From NCBI RefSeq assembly GCF_022539315.1, contig NC_066320.1, forward strand, positions 34,496,977 to 34,560,976: a stretch of 64,000 nt of DNA, in the 5' to 3' direction. The notes below the pieces were generated by a model, which worked only from the letters and a program-made list of their open reading frames with translations, was not told where the DNA came from and made no database searches. This stretch comes from Serinus canaria. Lineage: Eukaryota > Chordata > Aves > Passeriformes > Fringillidae. Both the position numbers and the translations under genes were made by a program. Positions 1 through 9,970 of the stretch are shown in pieces (positions within the stretch are counted from its first letter, which is position 1; the number at the start of each line of letters is the position of its first letter).

Positions 1-419
1 TGGGAGCCCTGGCACTTGCACAGAAACAACAGGCAGCACACGAGGAGTGGCAGAGGGGTTTGGTTTGAATCCCCACCAGCCAGGCCGAGCCTGTCCCGCT
101 GTGGAGTTCCAGTCCTGGAGTTTGGGCTTTTCCAAACACAATTTAGGCTGGAGACCTCACGGCCCATCAAAATCCAGCAGATGCATTAATGGCACTGCCT
201 GAGCGCCTGCCCCAGGGCTGGGCCATTGTGTGACACCCCTGGACATCTGCTCTGGTTTCTAGGACACATGCACACACGTGTTCATATGGGAACACACACA
301 AACCACACATAACCCTATGCACACGTGTGTTCATACAAACAGGCACGTGCACGTTAACACACCCATCAACACTTCTGTCTCTGGGACCCCGTGGTGACCT
401 TGGCAGAGCCCCTGCTCAC
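1..419 (-). other. BNIP3: BNIP3 intron 2 (partial)
   Basis: Intronic sequence downstream of the exon 2 donor. It holds only an imperfect CA-rich tract (about 262-349). No exon 3 is visible before the window edge. Confidence 0.8.
262..349. repeat. CA/CACG-rich low-complexity tract
   Basis: Imperfect alternation of acac/cacacg/catac units, typical of a decayed (CA)n microsatellite. Confidence 0.7.
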
Positions 420-600
420 CTGTCACAGTGGGAGCTCTCCCTGGAGCTGCTCCTGCCCGACTCGTGCTGGGCATCCAGCAGGATCTTCTCCATGTCCCCG
501 TTGTGGATGGACAGCGAGGCTGGCACCTGCTCCTGGCTGCCCGTGGACACAGAGCTGCCACTGCCACTGCCATTGCTGAAGTGCAGCTCCACCCAGGACC
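420..600 (-). CDS. BNIP3: BNIP3 coding exon 2 (LIR motif, [17 protein letters not shown] block)
   Basis: The acceptor CAG ends at 601 and the donor GTGAGC begins at 419. The exon is 181 nt, entering and leaving at split codons (phase 1 in, phase 2 out). It encodes residues 13-72, including the SWVELHF LIR. Between HFSN and [14 protein letters not shown] there is a Gly/Ser-rich insertion relative to human BNIP3, about ten residues longer and ending STGSQEQ. One extra Glu also occurs in the later serine run ([10 protein letters not shown]). Confidence 0.93.
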
Positions 601-2960
601 CTGCCAGGCGAAAGCAGAGCTGAGCCCCACGGCCTGGGCTGCCAGAGTGACAGTGCAGGGACACGGGCCAGCCCTGCCTCCCAGCTCATAAACAGCACGG
701 CATGCAAAGGGCAGGCACTCGAGCTGGGAAGGCTCACAGGGCTGGGAAGCAGCTGCTCAGAAGTACATTGTGTTTCTCTCTGCACATACAGATCTTTCAT
801 TCTGGAATATGTTCAATTTTTATTGTTCAACATAGGTGGCAGTCAAAATAAACCTAAGGACTTCTGCTGCCAAAGTTCAGTTATTCATTCGTTGAAATTA
901 TTTTGGGCTCCAGAGCCCAGGGACTGTTTAGTGCAGCCTCTTTTCAGTGCCATTTGTAGGTGCTGCTGTTAAGCAACTGCGGGTGTGTGGCAAGGGCTGT
1001 CATGGGTTTGCTGCTAGCAGTATATTTAACACGGTCACATGGGCTTTGTTTTCCTAAGGGAGGGAATAACAACTCCCTCCTGGGCAGGGACAGCTCACTG
1101 CAGGGCCTGGAGCTGTTCCCTCCCTATAGAATCCTGGAATGCTTTGGGTTGGAAGAGATCCCAAATCCCACCCAGTGCCACCCCTGCCATGGCAGGGACA
1201 CCTTCCCCTGTCCCAGGTGCTCCCAGCCCCAGTGTCCAGCCTGGCCTTGGGCACTGCCAGGGATCCAGGGGCAGCCCCAGCTGCTCTGGGCACCCTGTGC
1301 CAGGGCCTGCCCACCCTGCCAGGAACAATTCCCAATTTTCTATCCATCCCTGCCCTCTGGCCGGGGGATGTCCTGTCCCTCCTTCCTGTCCCCCAGAAAG
1401 GAGCTCAGGGGACAGAAAATACCTGAGTTACAGAAATGCCAGAAGAACTCCACTGTGGAACAGGTGTGGCCCAGCTCCAGCAGTGCACAGGGAGCAGAGC
1501 AGCGAGGGCAGGAGCAGGAGGGCAGCAGGAATTCCCTGGATTCTGGGCAAGGATGTCTAGGGAATCAGCAGGGAAAGCAGAGACAGGGACAGTGGTGCTC
1601 AGGCTGCTCAGGGAACCAAGGCACAGCAGGAGCAGCTGGAGCTGCAGGGTCCCTTCCCAGCCATCCAGCAGCACAGGAACCAGGTGGGGAGAAGCCAGGA
1701 CAGGGGTTTAGAGTGAGGCAGGAACGTCAAACCAGCAAAGATATCCCAAATATCCTGGCTGGGAGGAGACTGAAGGCTCCAAAATCAAATGGGAACAGCA
1801 CAAAGCCAAACTGCCTCTTTTGCATCAACAACACGAGTATCTCCATCCCAAATACACGGACCTCCATCTGGACAGCCAAAGTACCAAAAAACTGCTGGAT
1901 ACAAACACTCCCAGCCACCGAGTTTGGAAGAGACGCACTTCTTCCAAACCCCTGTTCCTTTACAGCTGGTTTGTTGTTGTTTGGGTTTGTTTGGGAATTT
2001 TCCCCTCCACGTGACAGTGCCTGGCATGTGGCAGGGAGTGTGCTCAGAGCCAGACAAACCCTTCCCTACCCTTTCCCCCAAAATCTAGGGAAGCTCAAGT
2101 TGTTGCCAAAGAACGATCACAACCACTAGAGCTCAAATTAAGACTTTATCTGCTGAAATCTTACTGGGTACAGCGCTGGGAATGCAGGATAAAGCAGGGA
2201 CAGGGTTGGGATTGCAGCAGCAAGCAGACAGAAGATGTGGTTTACAATTTTCTCTTTTTTTCCTTCTCCTTTTGGACACTCCTCAGAGAAGGGCTGTGCT
2301 GGAGCGCATGGAACGGGCTGTGATATCATCATTTAAAGATAAAAGCAGCTGTGTTTTTATGAAGCTGGAAACACAAACAGACCGAAGCCCACAAGAGGCG
2401 ATACAGCCCGGCCAGACGAGTCCGGGGATGGGCTCGGGACAGAGGGGTCTGTCACGATATCCCAGCCCAGGACACATGTGCGAGCACGGACCGGCACTGC
2501 AAAGCACCGGGTCAGCGCTGGGAAGTGTAATTTTCTTACGATACAGCTTTCAACGCTAGGAATTAAGACGCAGAATTCTAGAGAGCGATGAGGACGGCCC
2601 CATAATCGCTACAGCCCCCGTGCCAGCCGCACTGCGTGTGGCTGCGCTGGTTTTTCCCTTCCCCGGCCAATCCGGGGCTATCCAACACCCGATCCCCGCG
2701 ACTGGCCCGAGCCCTGCCCACAGGCACATCCTCCGGGCCTCCTCCCCGGGACGCGGGCCGATGGACACGCACTGCGGCGCGCACATCGGCCACCGCAACC
2801 ACCCAATATCGCCACCCAGAAGGGCCGCGCGCGCGGGTCCGCCCCCAGCCCGCAGCGCCCGGGCAGTGCCGCCCCGGCCGGCAGTGCCGCCCCGGCCCGC
2901 AGCGCCGCTCCCCGCGGCCTTACCCTGCAGGTTCTCCTCCTGAGGGCTCTGTCGCGACAT
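420..2960 (-). CDS. BNIP3: BNIP3, 5' part of gene (coding exons 1-2; remainder outside window)
   Basis: BNIP3 is a tail-anchored outer mitochondrial membrane protein induced by hypoxia. It recruits LC3/GABARAP to trigger mitophagy and has a weak BH3-like segment. Two exons on the minus strand join in frame (1 + 2 nt across the junction) to give the first 72 residues plus part of codon 73. The product begins [12 protein letters not shown] and continues GSWVELHF. W15-x-x-L18 is the LC3-interacting motif, preceded by S14, which matches the regulatory serine before the LIR in mammals. The downstream stretch [20 protein letters not shown] is the family hallmark. Exons for the PEST/BH3 region and the C-terminal membrane anchor would lie left of position 1. 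JAKMIP3 to the right in divergent orientation supports BNIP3 over its paralogue BNIP3L. The identification is from remembered family sequence; no search was run. Confidence 0.93.
601..2923 (-). other. BNIP3: BNIP3 intron 1
   Basis: A 2.3-kb intron. It contains one CR1 fragment (about 1128-1395) and otherwise unique sequence. A long plus-strand open frame crosses it but runs through the CR1 copy and is not a gene. GC and CpG content rise sharply from about 2580 toward exon 1. Confidence 0.85.
1128..1395 (-). mobile_element. CR1 LINE 3'-end fragment
   Basis: Starts with the reverse complement of the CR1 3' terminus (AGAATCCTGGAATGC, then TTTGGGTTGGAAG) and continues into the conserved CCCAGTGCCACCCCTGCCAT block and upstream body. 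Confidence 0.85.
2924..2960 (-). CDS. BNIP3: BNIP3 coding exon 1
   Basis: The minus-strand ATG (2958-2960) opens [12 protein letters not shown] plus the first base of a Gly codon. The donor GTAAGG follows at 2923. It lies in a CpG-dense island, as expected of a first exon. The human protein starts with a slightly longer N-terminus but also ends this exon at LQ|G. Confidence 0.9.
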
Positions 2961-3027
2961 GGCTGGCGGGCGGCCGGGCACGCACTGACCGCGCTCCGGC
3001 CGCCTCAGCAACGCCGCGCCGCCCCGG

Positions 3028-3035
3028 TGACGTCA
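3028..3035. promoter_or_regulatory. Full CRE palindrome TGACGTCA
   Basis: Perfect 8-bp CREB/ATF consensus, 68 bp upstream of the BNIP3 ATG. It lies in 5' UTR or core promoter, depending on the unmapped start site. Confidence 0.6.
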
Positions 3036-3052
3036 GCGCCGCGCCGCCCGCC

Positions 3053-3057
3053 CATTG
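3053..3057. promoter_or_regulatory. Inverted CCAAT box (ATTGG)
   Basis: CCCATTGGCC reads as a CCAAT box on the BNIP3 (minus) strand, 93 bp upstream of the ATG and 18 bp from the CRE. That is typical NF-Y spacing in CpG-island promoters. Confidence 0.5.
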
Positions 3058-3068
3058 GCCAGCGCGGC

Positions 3069-3078
3069 GGGGCGGGGC
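3069..3078. promoter_or_regulatory. GC box GGGGCGGGGC
   Basis: A perfect Sp1/KLF-type decamer, about 110 bp upstream of the BNIP3 ATG. Confidence 0.5.
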
Positions 3079-3189
3079 AGGGGTTGGGGGGCGCGCGCTC
3101 CTTCAGCGTCCCCCCAGGCCGCCATGATGGCGGGAGCGAGCGGGGCTGGGCGGGTAAACGGGAGTGCGGGGACCGCTCCTCCTGGAACT

Positions 3190-3261
3190 CCCTCAGGACT
3201 CCATCCCTCAGGACACCATCCCTCAGGACTCCATCCCTCAGGACTCCATCCCTCAGGACTC
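3190..3261. repeat. 15-bp tandem repeat in BNIP3 upstream region
   Basis: Nearly five copies of CCCTCAGGACTCCAT with one variant copy (ACCAT). It is a recent small array about 230-300 bp upstream of the BNIP3 ATG. Confidence 0.9.
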
Positions 3262-3342
3262 CCGCTCTCTGCCCGCTGAGCGCTCCGCACGGCGCTTCAG
3301 AGTCACACGGGGAACGCGGACACGGAGGGGTTTCACAGCACA

Positions 3343-3347
3343 CACGT
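3343..3347 (-). promoter_or_regulatory. BNIP3: Hypoxia-response-like ACGTG core
   Basis: On the minus strand this reads GGACGTGTGTG, matching the HIF core RCGTG, about 385 bp upstream of the ATG. BNIP3 is a known HIF-1 target. A 5-bp core is common by chance, so this is only a candidate. Confidence 0.35.
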
Positions 3348-3426
3348 CCGCTTGCGAAGTCACGGCTTGCGGCCGCTAAGCCAGCCCCGACGGCGAATGA
3401 TACATGGCCTTAAAATAGGTAATAAT

Positions 3427-3545
3427 CACAGAACGCTTGGGTTGGAAGGGACCCACAAGCACCAGTCCGACTCTCGGCCCCGCACAGAACAGCTCCAAGG
3501 AAATTAATAATAACAAATAAATAAATAATAGATAATAAATAAATC
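3427..3545 (-). mobile_element. CR1 3'-end fragment plus AT-rich simple sequence
   Basis: AATCACAGAACGC followed by TTGGGTTGGAAGGGAC is the inverted CR1 terminus. After about 75 bp it passes into a (TAAA/AATAAT)n tract. Confidence 0.75.
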
Positions 3546-4047
3546 TCCTTTTGGTCTTTAATTGACGCGATGCCATCAGCGCTCTCGACAGCGGGAACCA
3601 CTTAACTCGTGTTGTTATTTGAAAGCAGATACTGATTTACTGCTGGGACGTTGTAAAGACAAATGCATAAAACCTGATTTTGTTTAGCCAAATTATTAAC
3701 TCAATTAAAGCATGCAGGCTTTTCTGCCTTGTCTGGAATTGTTTGCACCTGTGCCTTTTTGCAGCCGAGTCACAAAGCCCAAGTGAAATACATCAGTAAA
3801 TTGACTGTGAGTTGTTGCGAGAGTAAGGAATTGCCTTATAACCTTCCCAGAAGGACGAGGCCGGGGTGTTACGGTGAGGGCACGGCACTCTGGTGGATAG
3901 AGGGGCAGTGGAACCGGCTCTGTTCCAGTAGGGAAGGGCCGTCCCTGGCAGGGGCAGCGAGGGGCGGGTTCCCGGTGCCTGCGCTCGGTGCCGCTCCCGC
4001 TCCTCCCGCAGAGCTCTGCTGCTCCCTGCTGCTGGCAGCCCCGGCAC
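3546..4047. other. Intergenic, no feature seen
   Basis: Unique sequence without splice-bounded coding potential that I can support. Confidence 0.6.
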
Positions 4048-4310
4048 CGGGCACGGGCATGGGCACGGCAGCCTCCCTCCCCGGGCACGGGGCACGGGCA
4101 TGGGCATGGCAGCCTCCCGGCACGGGGCACGGGCATGGGCACGGCAGCCTCCCTCCCCGGGCACGGGGCACGGGCATGGCAGCCTCCCGGCACGGGGCAC
4201 GGGCATGGGCACGGTAGCCTCCTGGCACGGGCATGGGCACGGTAGCCTCCCTCCCCGGGCACGGGCATGGGCACGGCAGCCTCCCTCCCCGGGCACGGGC
4301 ACGGCAGCCG
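4048..4310. repeat. GC-rich minisatellite (GGGCACGGGCATGGGCACGG core)
   Basis: About eight variable-length units of about 20-41 bp built from GGGCACGG, GCATGGGCACGGCAGCC and TCCCTCCCC blocks. Long open frames on both strands here are products of the repeat. Confidence 0.9.
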
Positions 4311-4449
4311 CTCCTCGGGGACACAGGAGGTTCTGGCTCCAGGATCTGCCCCTCTCCTGCAGCCAGCCCTGCCTCGGCTGTGAGGAACGGGGGGCTCAAC
4401 GCTGCGGGCACACAGCAAGGGCTGCCTGCCTCAGGAGGGATGTGGGGAT

Positions 4450-4622
4450 CGCAGAATCACAGAATCCCAGAAGGTTTTGGGTTGGCAGGGACCTTAACTC
4501 CCACCCAGTGCCACCCCTGCCATGTCAGTGACATCTCCCACTGTCCCAGGCTGCTCCAAGCCCCATCCAGCCTGGCCTTGGGCACTGCCAGGGATCCAGA
4601 GGCAGCCCCAGCTGCTCTTTCA
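4450..4622 (-). mobile_element. CR1 LINE 3'-end fragment
   Basis: Opens AGAATCACAGAATCCCAG, the inverted CR1 terminal octamer repeats, followed by the CCCAGTGCCACCCCTGCCAT block. Confidence 0.9.
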
Positions 4623-5211
4623 TCCGTCATTGGGTGAATGATTTTATTTCCATGTATAATCTGATGGCAGAAACTTTTGGGTTATTGGCAGAGACCCACT
4701 GTGCTGTCATCAGGAAAACTTGTGAATTTTCATGTTGTTGGATGAAGTCTTTGAAAGGTTATTGATTTATTGCACTGCGATCCTCTGCACAGCTGGGACT
4801 CGCTCTAATCATATTTACTTGCATGTCACAGATCAATCATGTATTGATTCATTCCCTTTAAGCCATAACCAGTGACCATCTCCTCCACAGAAAAACAACG
4901 GCGATGATTTGGGTACAGAGTCACGCTTGCTGCTCAGACAGCTTCAACTTTGTGTTTGGTTTTCAGCCTCTGGGCTGGGCCTGACATGAGGGCTCAGCCC
5001 AGCTGTGAGGGACAGGTATTTCTTTCAGGCATTGCACAGAAGTTGTTTGTAATCCCAAACCCGTGATAAACTTGCATTAGTTTACAAATGGATAATATTC
5101 ACTGACATTTCTTTGGTTTCTTACTAATAAAAATCAAGGTAATCCACCCACTTCCTAGAGGTACAATGTGAGACAGTGGGAATTTCAGGACTGATTTGGG
5201 AAAATGTGCCT
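4623..5211. other. Intergenic AT-richer unique sequence
   Basis: No coding, RNA or repeat feature recognised. Confidence 0.6.
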
Positions 5212-5512
5212 ACAACTCCCTGCCAGGAGGGGACAGCCAGGGGGGTCGGGCTGTGCTCCAGGGAACAGGGACAGGAGCAGAGGGAACGGCCCCAGGCTGG
5301 GCCAGGGCAGGCTCAGGGTGGGCACAGCAGGAATTTCCCCATGGAAAGGGGGCTCAGGCACTGGCACTGCCCAGGGAGGGTTGGAGTGCCCATCCCTGCA
5401 GGTGTCCCCTGGAGGTGGCACTCAGGGTTCTGGGCTGGGGACATGGTGGGTAGGCACTGGGCACAGCTGGGAGGGCTTTGCCAGCCCAAATGATTCCGTG
5501 ATTCTGTGACTG
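5212..5512 (+). mobile_element. CR1 LINE 3'-end fragment (internal region to 3' end)
   Basis: Runs from CTACAACTCCCTGCCAGGAG through TTTCCCCATGGAAAGG and CATCCCTGCAGGTGTCCCC to GATTCCGTGATTCTGTGA, the CR1 terminal repeat in sense orientation. Confidence 0.9.
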
Positions 5513-7297
5513 TTGCTCTCCTGTACAGACACACGCTCAAGCCCCGCTGAAATCTGAGCACTGCCTGTCTGCATCCCCCCGAGGGTTGGTCATTAACCTC
5601 CCTGGCTGCCTCTGGAAGTGGAACCGTGCGTGTGTTTCATGCTGAGCATTTCTTGGAACCAGGTTCATCATTAACCACCCAGCTGCTCTTGTGTCCTTTC
5701 CATGGTGCTGCTGCTCACCCAGGCAATGCAAGGTGTCCCTGCCCATGGCTGTGGAACACGATGAGCCTTAAGGTCTCTGGCAGCCCAAACCCTTGTGTGA
5801 TTTGCTGGTTCTCTGATTTTATTCCATTTGGAGAGTTAATAAAAAGCCTGTGTGTGGTGTGGTCGCTGCTGTGGCAGGGCTGTGCTGTCCTGGGCCATGT
5901 CTGTCACATTCCTCAGCAATCCCCACGCGCTTTGTGCCGTTCTGTGGTGGCTGCACAGGGCATTGATCCTGCCTGACCTGAGCTCGGTGTCACAGGGAGC
6001 TCAGAACCTGTGCTGGCACAAACCAGGGCTCAAACCAAACCCAGAGCACGCTGGTTTGCTTTTCAGTCCTACAAGGGAAGAAACTGACCACTTCCAGTGT
6101 GAATCAGAAAAGCAGAGCATGAAAACTCCTTCAGCTCTTCTGTACTTACTAACTTCAGGTTTTTAAAGCCCATTCCCATCTGTGTGCAGCTCAGCCCGTG
6201 GAAGTTGCCAGAGGAATGCTTCTCCTGAGCACTTGCCAGCTGAAAAACAAACCCCCATTCTTTGAGTGATGCAAACCACTGCTGGGCTCTTGTGTAGGTC
6301 TCTTACAGCACTGCCTGCGACGTGACTTGTTTTGCTTACAAACTCCCACAAAGTGTTGCAATTCAGCTCTAAAAATAGAAACCAGTTTTATTTGTCCCAG
6401 AGCCCTTGTTGTCACAGCTCTCAGAGCCACAGCCAGTCCTGTTGTCTCCAAGTGCCACTACAAGTCCCTTTGGCAAAGGATAATTGAACCACTGAGCAGG
6501 GAACAGGCAGAACACAACGTTGGGATCCACAAAAATAGGAACAAGTTTCTAAGGAATCTGGTTAGCAGTCACGTGTTTCTCGTCCTGCACAGTTGTGAGC
6601 TTTGGATGGAGGGAAAATGAAGATTTTCTATGCGAAGTTCCAGATACTTAGCAGTTGTTTAAGGGGAAAAAACCCCAGACCCTCCTTTCTAAAACTGAAA
6701 ATTTTGTGTTCCAGGGTAGGTTTCTGCTTCCCAGCCCTGCACTCAGATCACCCTGTCATTCCTATCAGCAGTTCATGGACATACACTGGGAACAGTTCCC
6801 AGTCTTCTTCCCAGTCTTCACTATGTCTCATGTCAGGAAAACACAAAATCAAACAAATATGCCCTATATCCTATTTGCTTGTAGAGAACTTGGTGGTGTG
6901 GGGCTGTTAGAAGTATCTTGTACCCAAATGCATTTCTTTCATGCATATTTGTGATTAGTTTCTGATGGAAAGGGGAATTTTCAGTGGGCAATTGATTATT
7001 GACAATGGATATTTCCTCAGGTGTGAGGAGCAGTGGGACACAGCACACTGAGAGTTCCAGACTTGCTTTACATTCGTGTGTTTTAGTCCTCAAACTGAGC
7101 CTTACAGGGCCTTGCAACAACACCTGCCTTTTCCACCCCCCAGCACTGCCAGGTCACTGCAGAGCACGCTGGCACCCAGGAATGTCAATCCTGTAAGAGA
7201 GAAACACCCCAGTGCCTGCCCTGCACTTCCACAGGGATTGGCTTCCATGGAACATGGAGTGAGTCCAGAGTCCTGCTCTGGAGCCAGGCTGTGACAC
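5513..7297. other. Intergenic unique sequence, 1.8 kb
   Basis: No conserved motif, coding exon or repeat that I can support. Base composition is ordinary and AT-leaning. Confidence 0.6.
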
Positions 7298-7678
7298 CTG
7301 GGGGGGCTCACCTGGGCAGGAGCAGGGAGAGCTCAGAGCCCTGCCAGGGCCTGGAGGGGCTCCAGGAGAGCTGGGGAGGGACTGGGGACAGGGATGGAGG
7401 GACAGGACCCAGGGAATGGCTCCCAGTGCCAGAGGGCAGGGCTGGATGGGATATTGGGAATTGGGAATTGTTCCCTGGCAGGGTGGGCAGGCCTGGCATA
7501 GGGTGCCCAGAGCAGCTGGGGCTGCCCCTGGATCCCTGGCAGTGCCCAAGGCCAGGCTGGACACTGGGGCTGGGAGCACCTGGGACAGGGAGAGGTGTCC
7601 CTGCCATGGCAGGGGTGGCACTGGGGGGGATTTGAAATCCCTTCCAACCCAGAAGAGCCTGTGATTCCATGATTCTCG
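7298..7678 (+). mobile_element. CR1 LINE 3'-end fragment
   Basis: Sense CR1 with the GAATTGTTCCCTGGCAGGGT and GGTGTCCCTGCCATGGCAGG blocks, ending TGTGATTCCATGATTCT. It is the longest copy of this subfamily in the window together with 16480-16845. Confidence 0.9.
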
Positions 7679-7954
7679 AACTTGATCCCATCTCTATTGC
7701 TAGGAGCAAGTGCAAAGCCTGGCAGCTGTTTCTAAATCCAAATATCCTTCAATCCCCCCCTGCCCTTTTCAGCAAGGCAGCCCTGCTGGAGGAACAGCTC
7801 AGTGTGGGTTCCAGCTGTGCTGGATGCAGAGCTTTGGCTTCCTCATGGGGCTGGGAATGCCCATCCTGGCTGGAGTGCAGGGCCTGAGCACGTTTGGAAC
7901 AGCAGCCTCGGCTGGCTGGGAAGGGACAGGGACAGAACGGAGGGAGCAGAGAGC

Positions 7955-8476
7955 TCTGGAACTGGTCTGGGAAGGCAGGGATGGGAGGGCTCTGGAGCTG
8001 GTCTGGGAAGGCAGGGATGGGAGGGCTCTGGAGCAGGGCTGATCTCGGGAAGGGAGGGCTCTGGAGCAGGAGCAGTGCTGATCTCGGGAAGGGAGGGCTC
8101 TGGAGCTAATCTCGGGAAGGGAGGGCTCTGGAGCAGGAGCAGGGCTGATCTCGGGAAGGGAGGGCTCTGGACCAGTGCTGATCTCGGGAAGGGAGGGCTG
8201 ATCTCGGGAAGGAAGGGCTCTGGAGCAGGAGCAGGGCTGATCTCGGGAAGGGAGGGCTCTGGAGCTGATCTCGGGAAGGGAGGGCTCTGGAGCAGGAGTA
8301 GGGCTGATCTCGGGAAGGGAGGGCTCTGGAGCTGATCTCGGGAAGGGAGGGCTCTGGAGCAGGAGTAGGGCTGATCTCGGGAAGGGAGGGCTCTGGAGCA
8401 GGGCTGATCTCGGGAAGGGAGGGCTCTGGAGCAGGAGTAGGGCTGATCTCGGGAAGGGAGGGCTCTGGAGCAGGAG
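7955..8476. repeat. Minisatellite, GATCTCGGGAAGGGAGGGCT core
   Basis: Two opening 36-bp units (CTGGTCTGGGAAGGCAGGGA type) change into about 14 units of 22-39 bp with the core GATCTCGGGAAGGGAGGGCT plus CTGGAGCAGGAGTAGGGCT. Purine-rich on the plus strand. Confidence 0.92.
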
Positions 8477-8612
8477 CTGCTGACGTGCTGCCGGGGCTGC
8501 AGTGACTCCGCAATGGCTGAGCCTGCCGGCACTGAGCTCATCCCGCAGCCTGCCGGGGAAACCTGTCCTTAGCTCCTCCGACTGCTCGGATCCGCGCTCG
8601 GGCTACGTGGTG
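8477..8612 (+). other. CpG-richer segment with short ORF and donor: possible non-coding first exon
   Basis: Just after the minisatellite, CpG density rises. ATG 8513 opens a 19-codon ORF (MAEPAGTELIPQPAGETCP, stop 8570-8572), and a donor-like GTG|GTGAGC follows near 8610. It could be the first exon of a non-coding RNA or an alternative distal JAKMIP3 5' exon. There is no independent support. Confidence 0.2.
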
Positions 8613-8919
8613 AGCACGTTTTACTCTACGCTTGGGGGATTTTTAGTATTTTTTGTTTTATTTTCCTTCTCTGTCCTCTCAGTGCTTCCCTGGACCAGTC
8701 GATGCATCACTTCTCATCTGATCCCACTGTTTAGAGGACAGAGAGGGAAAACAGAAGCATCTGCAGCAGGGATGGATTATTTTTTTAGCCTTTCGCAGTG
8801 TGAATAGTAAAAAATCTCTTAAAATGTGTCTGCTCGAGCAGCCTACAGGTTTTATCTGGAATGCACTGCAGGAAGGGGCTCCCTCGGTGTGCAGCATGAG
8901 GGAGTGAGGTTTCTGCCTA
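8613..8919. other. Intergenic unique sequence
   Basis: Nothing supported beyond T-rich stretches. Confidence 0.6.
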
Positions 8920-9015
8920 CCTGTGCTCCTTAATTAGCATCTACCTGTGCTTGCTAATGAGTGCCTAACTATGCTCCTTAATTAGTGCCTGCCTGTGCTT
9001 GTTAATCAGTGATTA
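8920..9015. repeat. Four-copy 24-bp tandem repeat carrying TAAT cores
   Basis: Four exact-length 24-bp units (starts 8920, 8944, 8968, 8992) with the theme CCTGTGCTCCTTAATTAG. The TAAT core reads TTAATTAG, CTAATGAG, TTAATTAG and TTAATCAG in order. Units are diverged, so the array is not recent. Confidence 0.85.
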
Positions 9016-9488
9016 CCTGTGTAACGTATCTATAAATATGGACATAAAGTGTGATAGACAGATTTGCTGCACATGACCCATCTGCTGCCTAGAGGCTTTG
9101 CAAGCTCCATTTTCAGGTGTGCTGTTTGGCATTCTGTGTCGGGGTGATTCCCCGTTCTCCCTCGGGGTGGTGATACCCTGGCTCTGATGTGCAAAGCTGT
9201 GCTCTCGGGTGCCAGGAGGGGATGGCTCTGCCTGGCACTGGGGCCCAGCTGCACCTTCCCTCTCCGTCTGCTCCTCAGCATTTTGTGGAGCCTCTGTCTG
9301 TGTGTGTGATGCAGTCGAAATGCCAGGTCAGAGATTGCTGCTGAGCCTCCTCTGCAGCTGTAGGTGTTGGTGTTTGGGGTAATACACGCCCTGATAAATC
9401 GCTGTGACAATAATCTGTGTCTGTGCTCAACGAGGAGCTGATTCGGGCATTTCCTGTCGGCTGAACTCTGCGCACGGCATCTCAGAAC
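9016..9488. other. Intergenic unique sequence
   Basis: No supported feature. A minus-strand open frame lacks splice or family support. Confidence 0.55.
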
Positions 9489-9970
9489 TGCTTCCATGGC
9501 AATCCTGTGCTCCTAGGAGAGCAGCTCCCCATCCCTGGCAGTGCCTGAACTCCTTCCCATGGCAATCCTGTTCTCCTAGGAGAGCAGCTCCCCACACTGG
9601 CAGTGCCTGAACTCCTTCCCATGGCAATCCTGTGCTCCTAGGAGAGCAGCTCCCCATCCCTGGCAGTGCCTGAACTCCTTCCCATGGCATTCCTGTTCTC
9701 CTAGGAGAGCAGCTCCCCATCCCTGGCAGTGCCTGAACTCCTTCCCATGGCAATCCTGTCCATAGGAGAGCAGCTCCCCACCCCTGCCAGTGCCTGAACT
9801 CCTTCCCATGGCAATCCTGTCCATAGGAGAGCAGGCTCCCCCACCCCTGGCAGTGACAAACTGCTTCCATGGCAATCCTGTCCATAGGAGAGCAGCTCCC
9901 CATCCCTGGCAGTGCCAAACTCCTTCCATGGCAATCCTGCCATAGGAGAGCAGCTCCCCATCCCTGGCAG
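9489..9970. repeat. About 60-bp minisatellite continuous with a CR1 end
   Basis: About eight units, theme CTCCTTCCCATGGCAATCCTG, then CTCCTAGGAGAGCAGCTCCCC or CCATAGGAGAGCAGC, then CCATCCCTGGCAGTGCC. The last unit runs without a break into a CR1 3' end. Confidence 0.92.

Larger units (their letters stand above)
2580..3180. promoter_or_regulatory. BNIP3: BNIP3 CpG island / core promoter region
   Basis: Dense CpGs and GC-rich sequence surround the BNIP3 ATG, unlike the flanks. Within it, reading away from BNIP3, are a CRE palindrome, an inverted CCAAT box and a GC box. A CpG-island promoter fits the broadly expressed, stress-inducible nature of BNIP3. Confidence 0.75.

Noticed and set aside
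960..2129. 389-codon plus-strand open frame
   Set aside because: Runs antisense to BNIP3 intron 1 and through an inverted CR1 copy; no family similarity and no splice logic.
3705..4418. 237-codon minus-strand open frame rich in Pro/Cys/Arg
   Set aside because: Translation of the GGGCACGG minisatellite.
7802..8541. Repetitive Gly/Ser/Trp and Pro/Ser open frames
   Set aside because: Translation of a minisatellite on both strands; no start context, splice sites or family.
9489..9970. CRISPR-like direct repeats
   Set aside because: Units are head-to-tail without unique spacers, in a vertebrate genome; this is a minisatellite.
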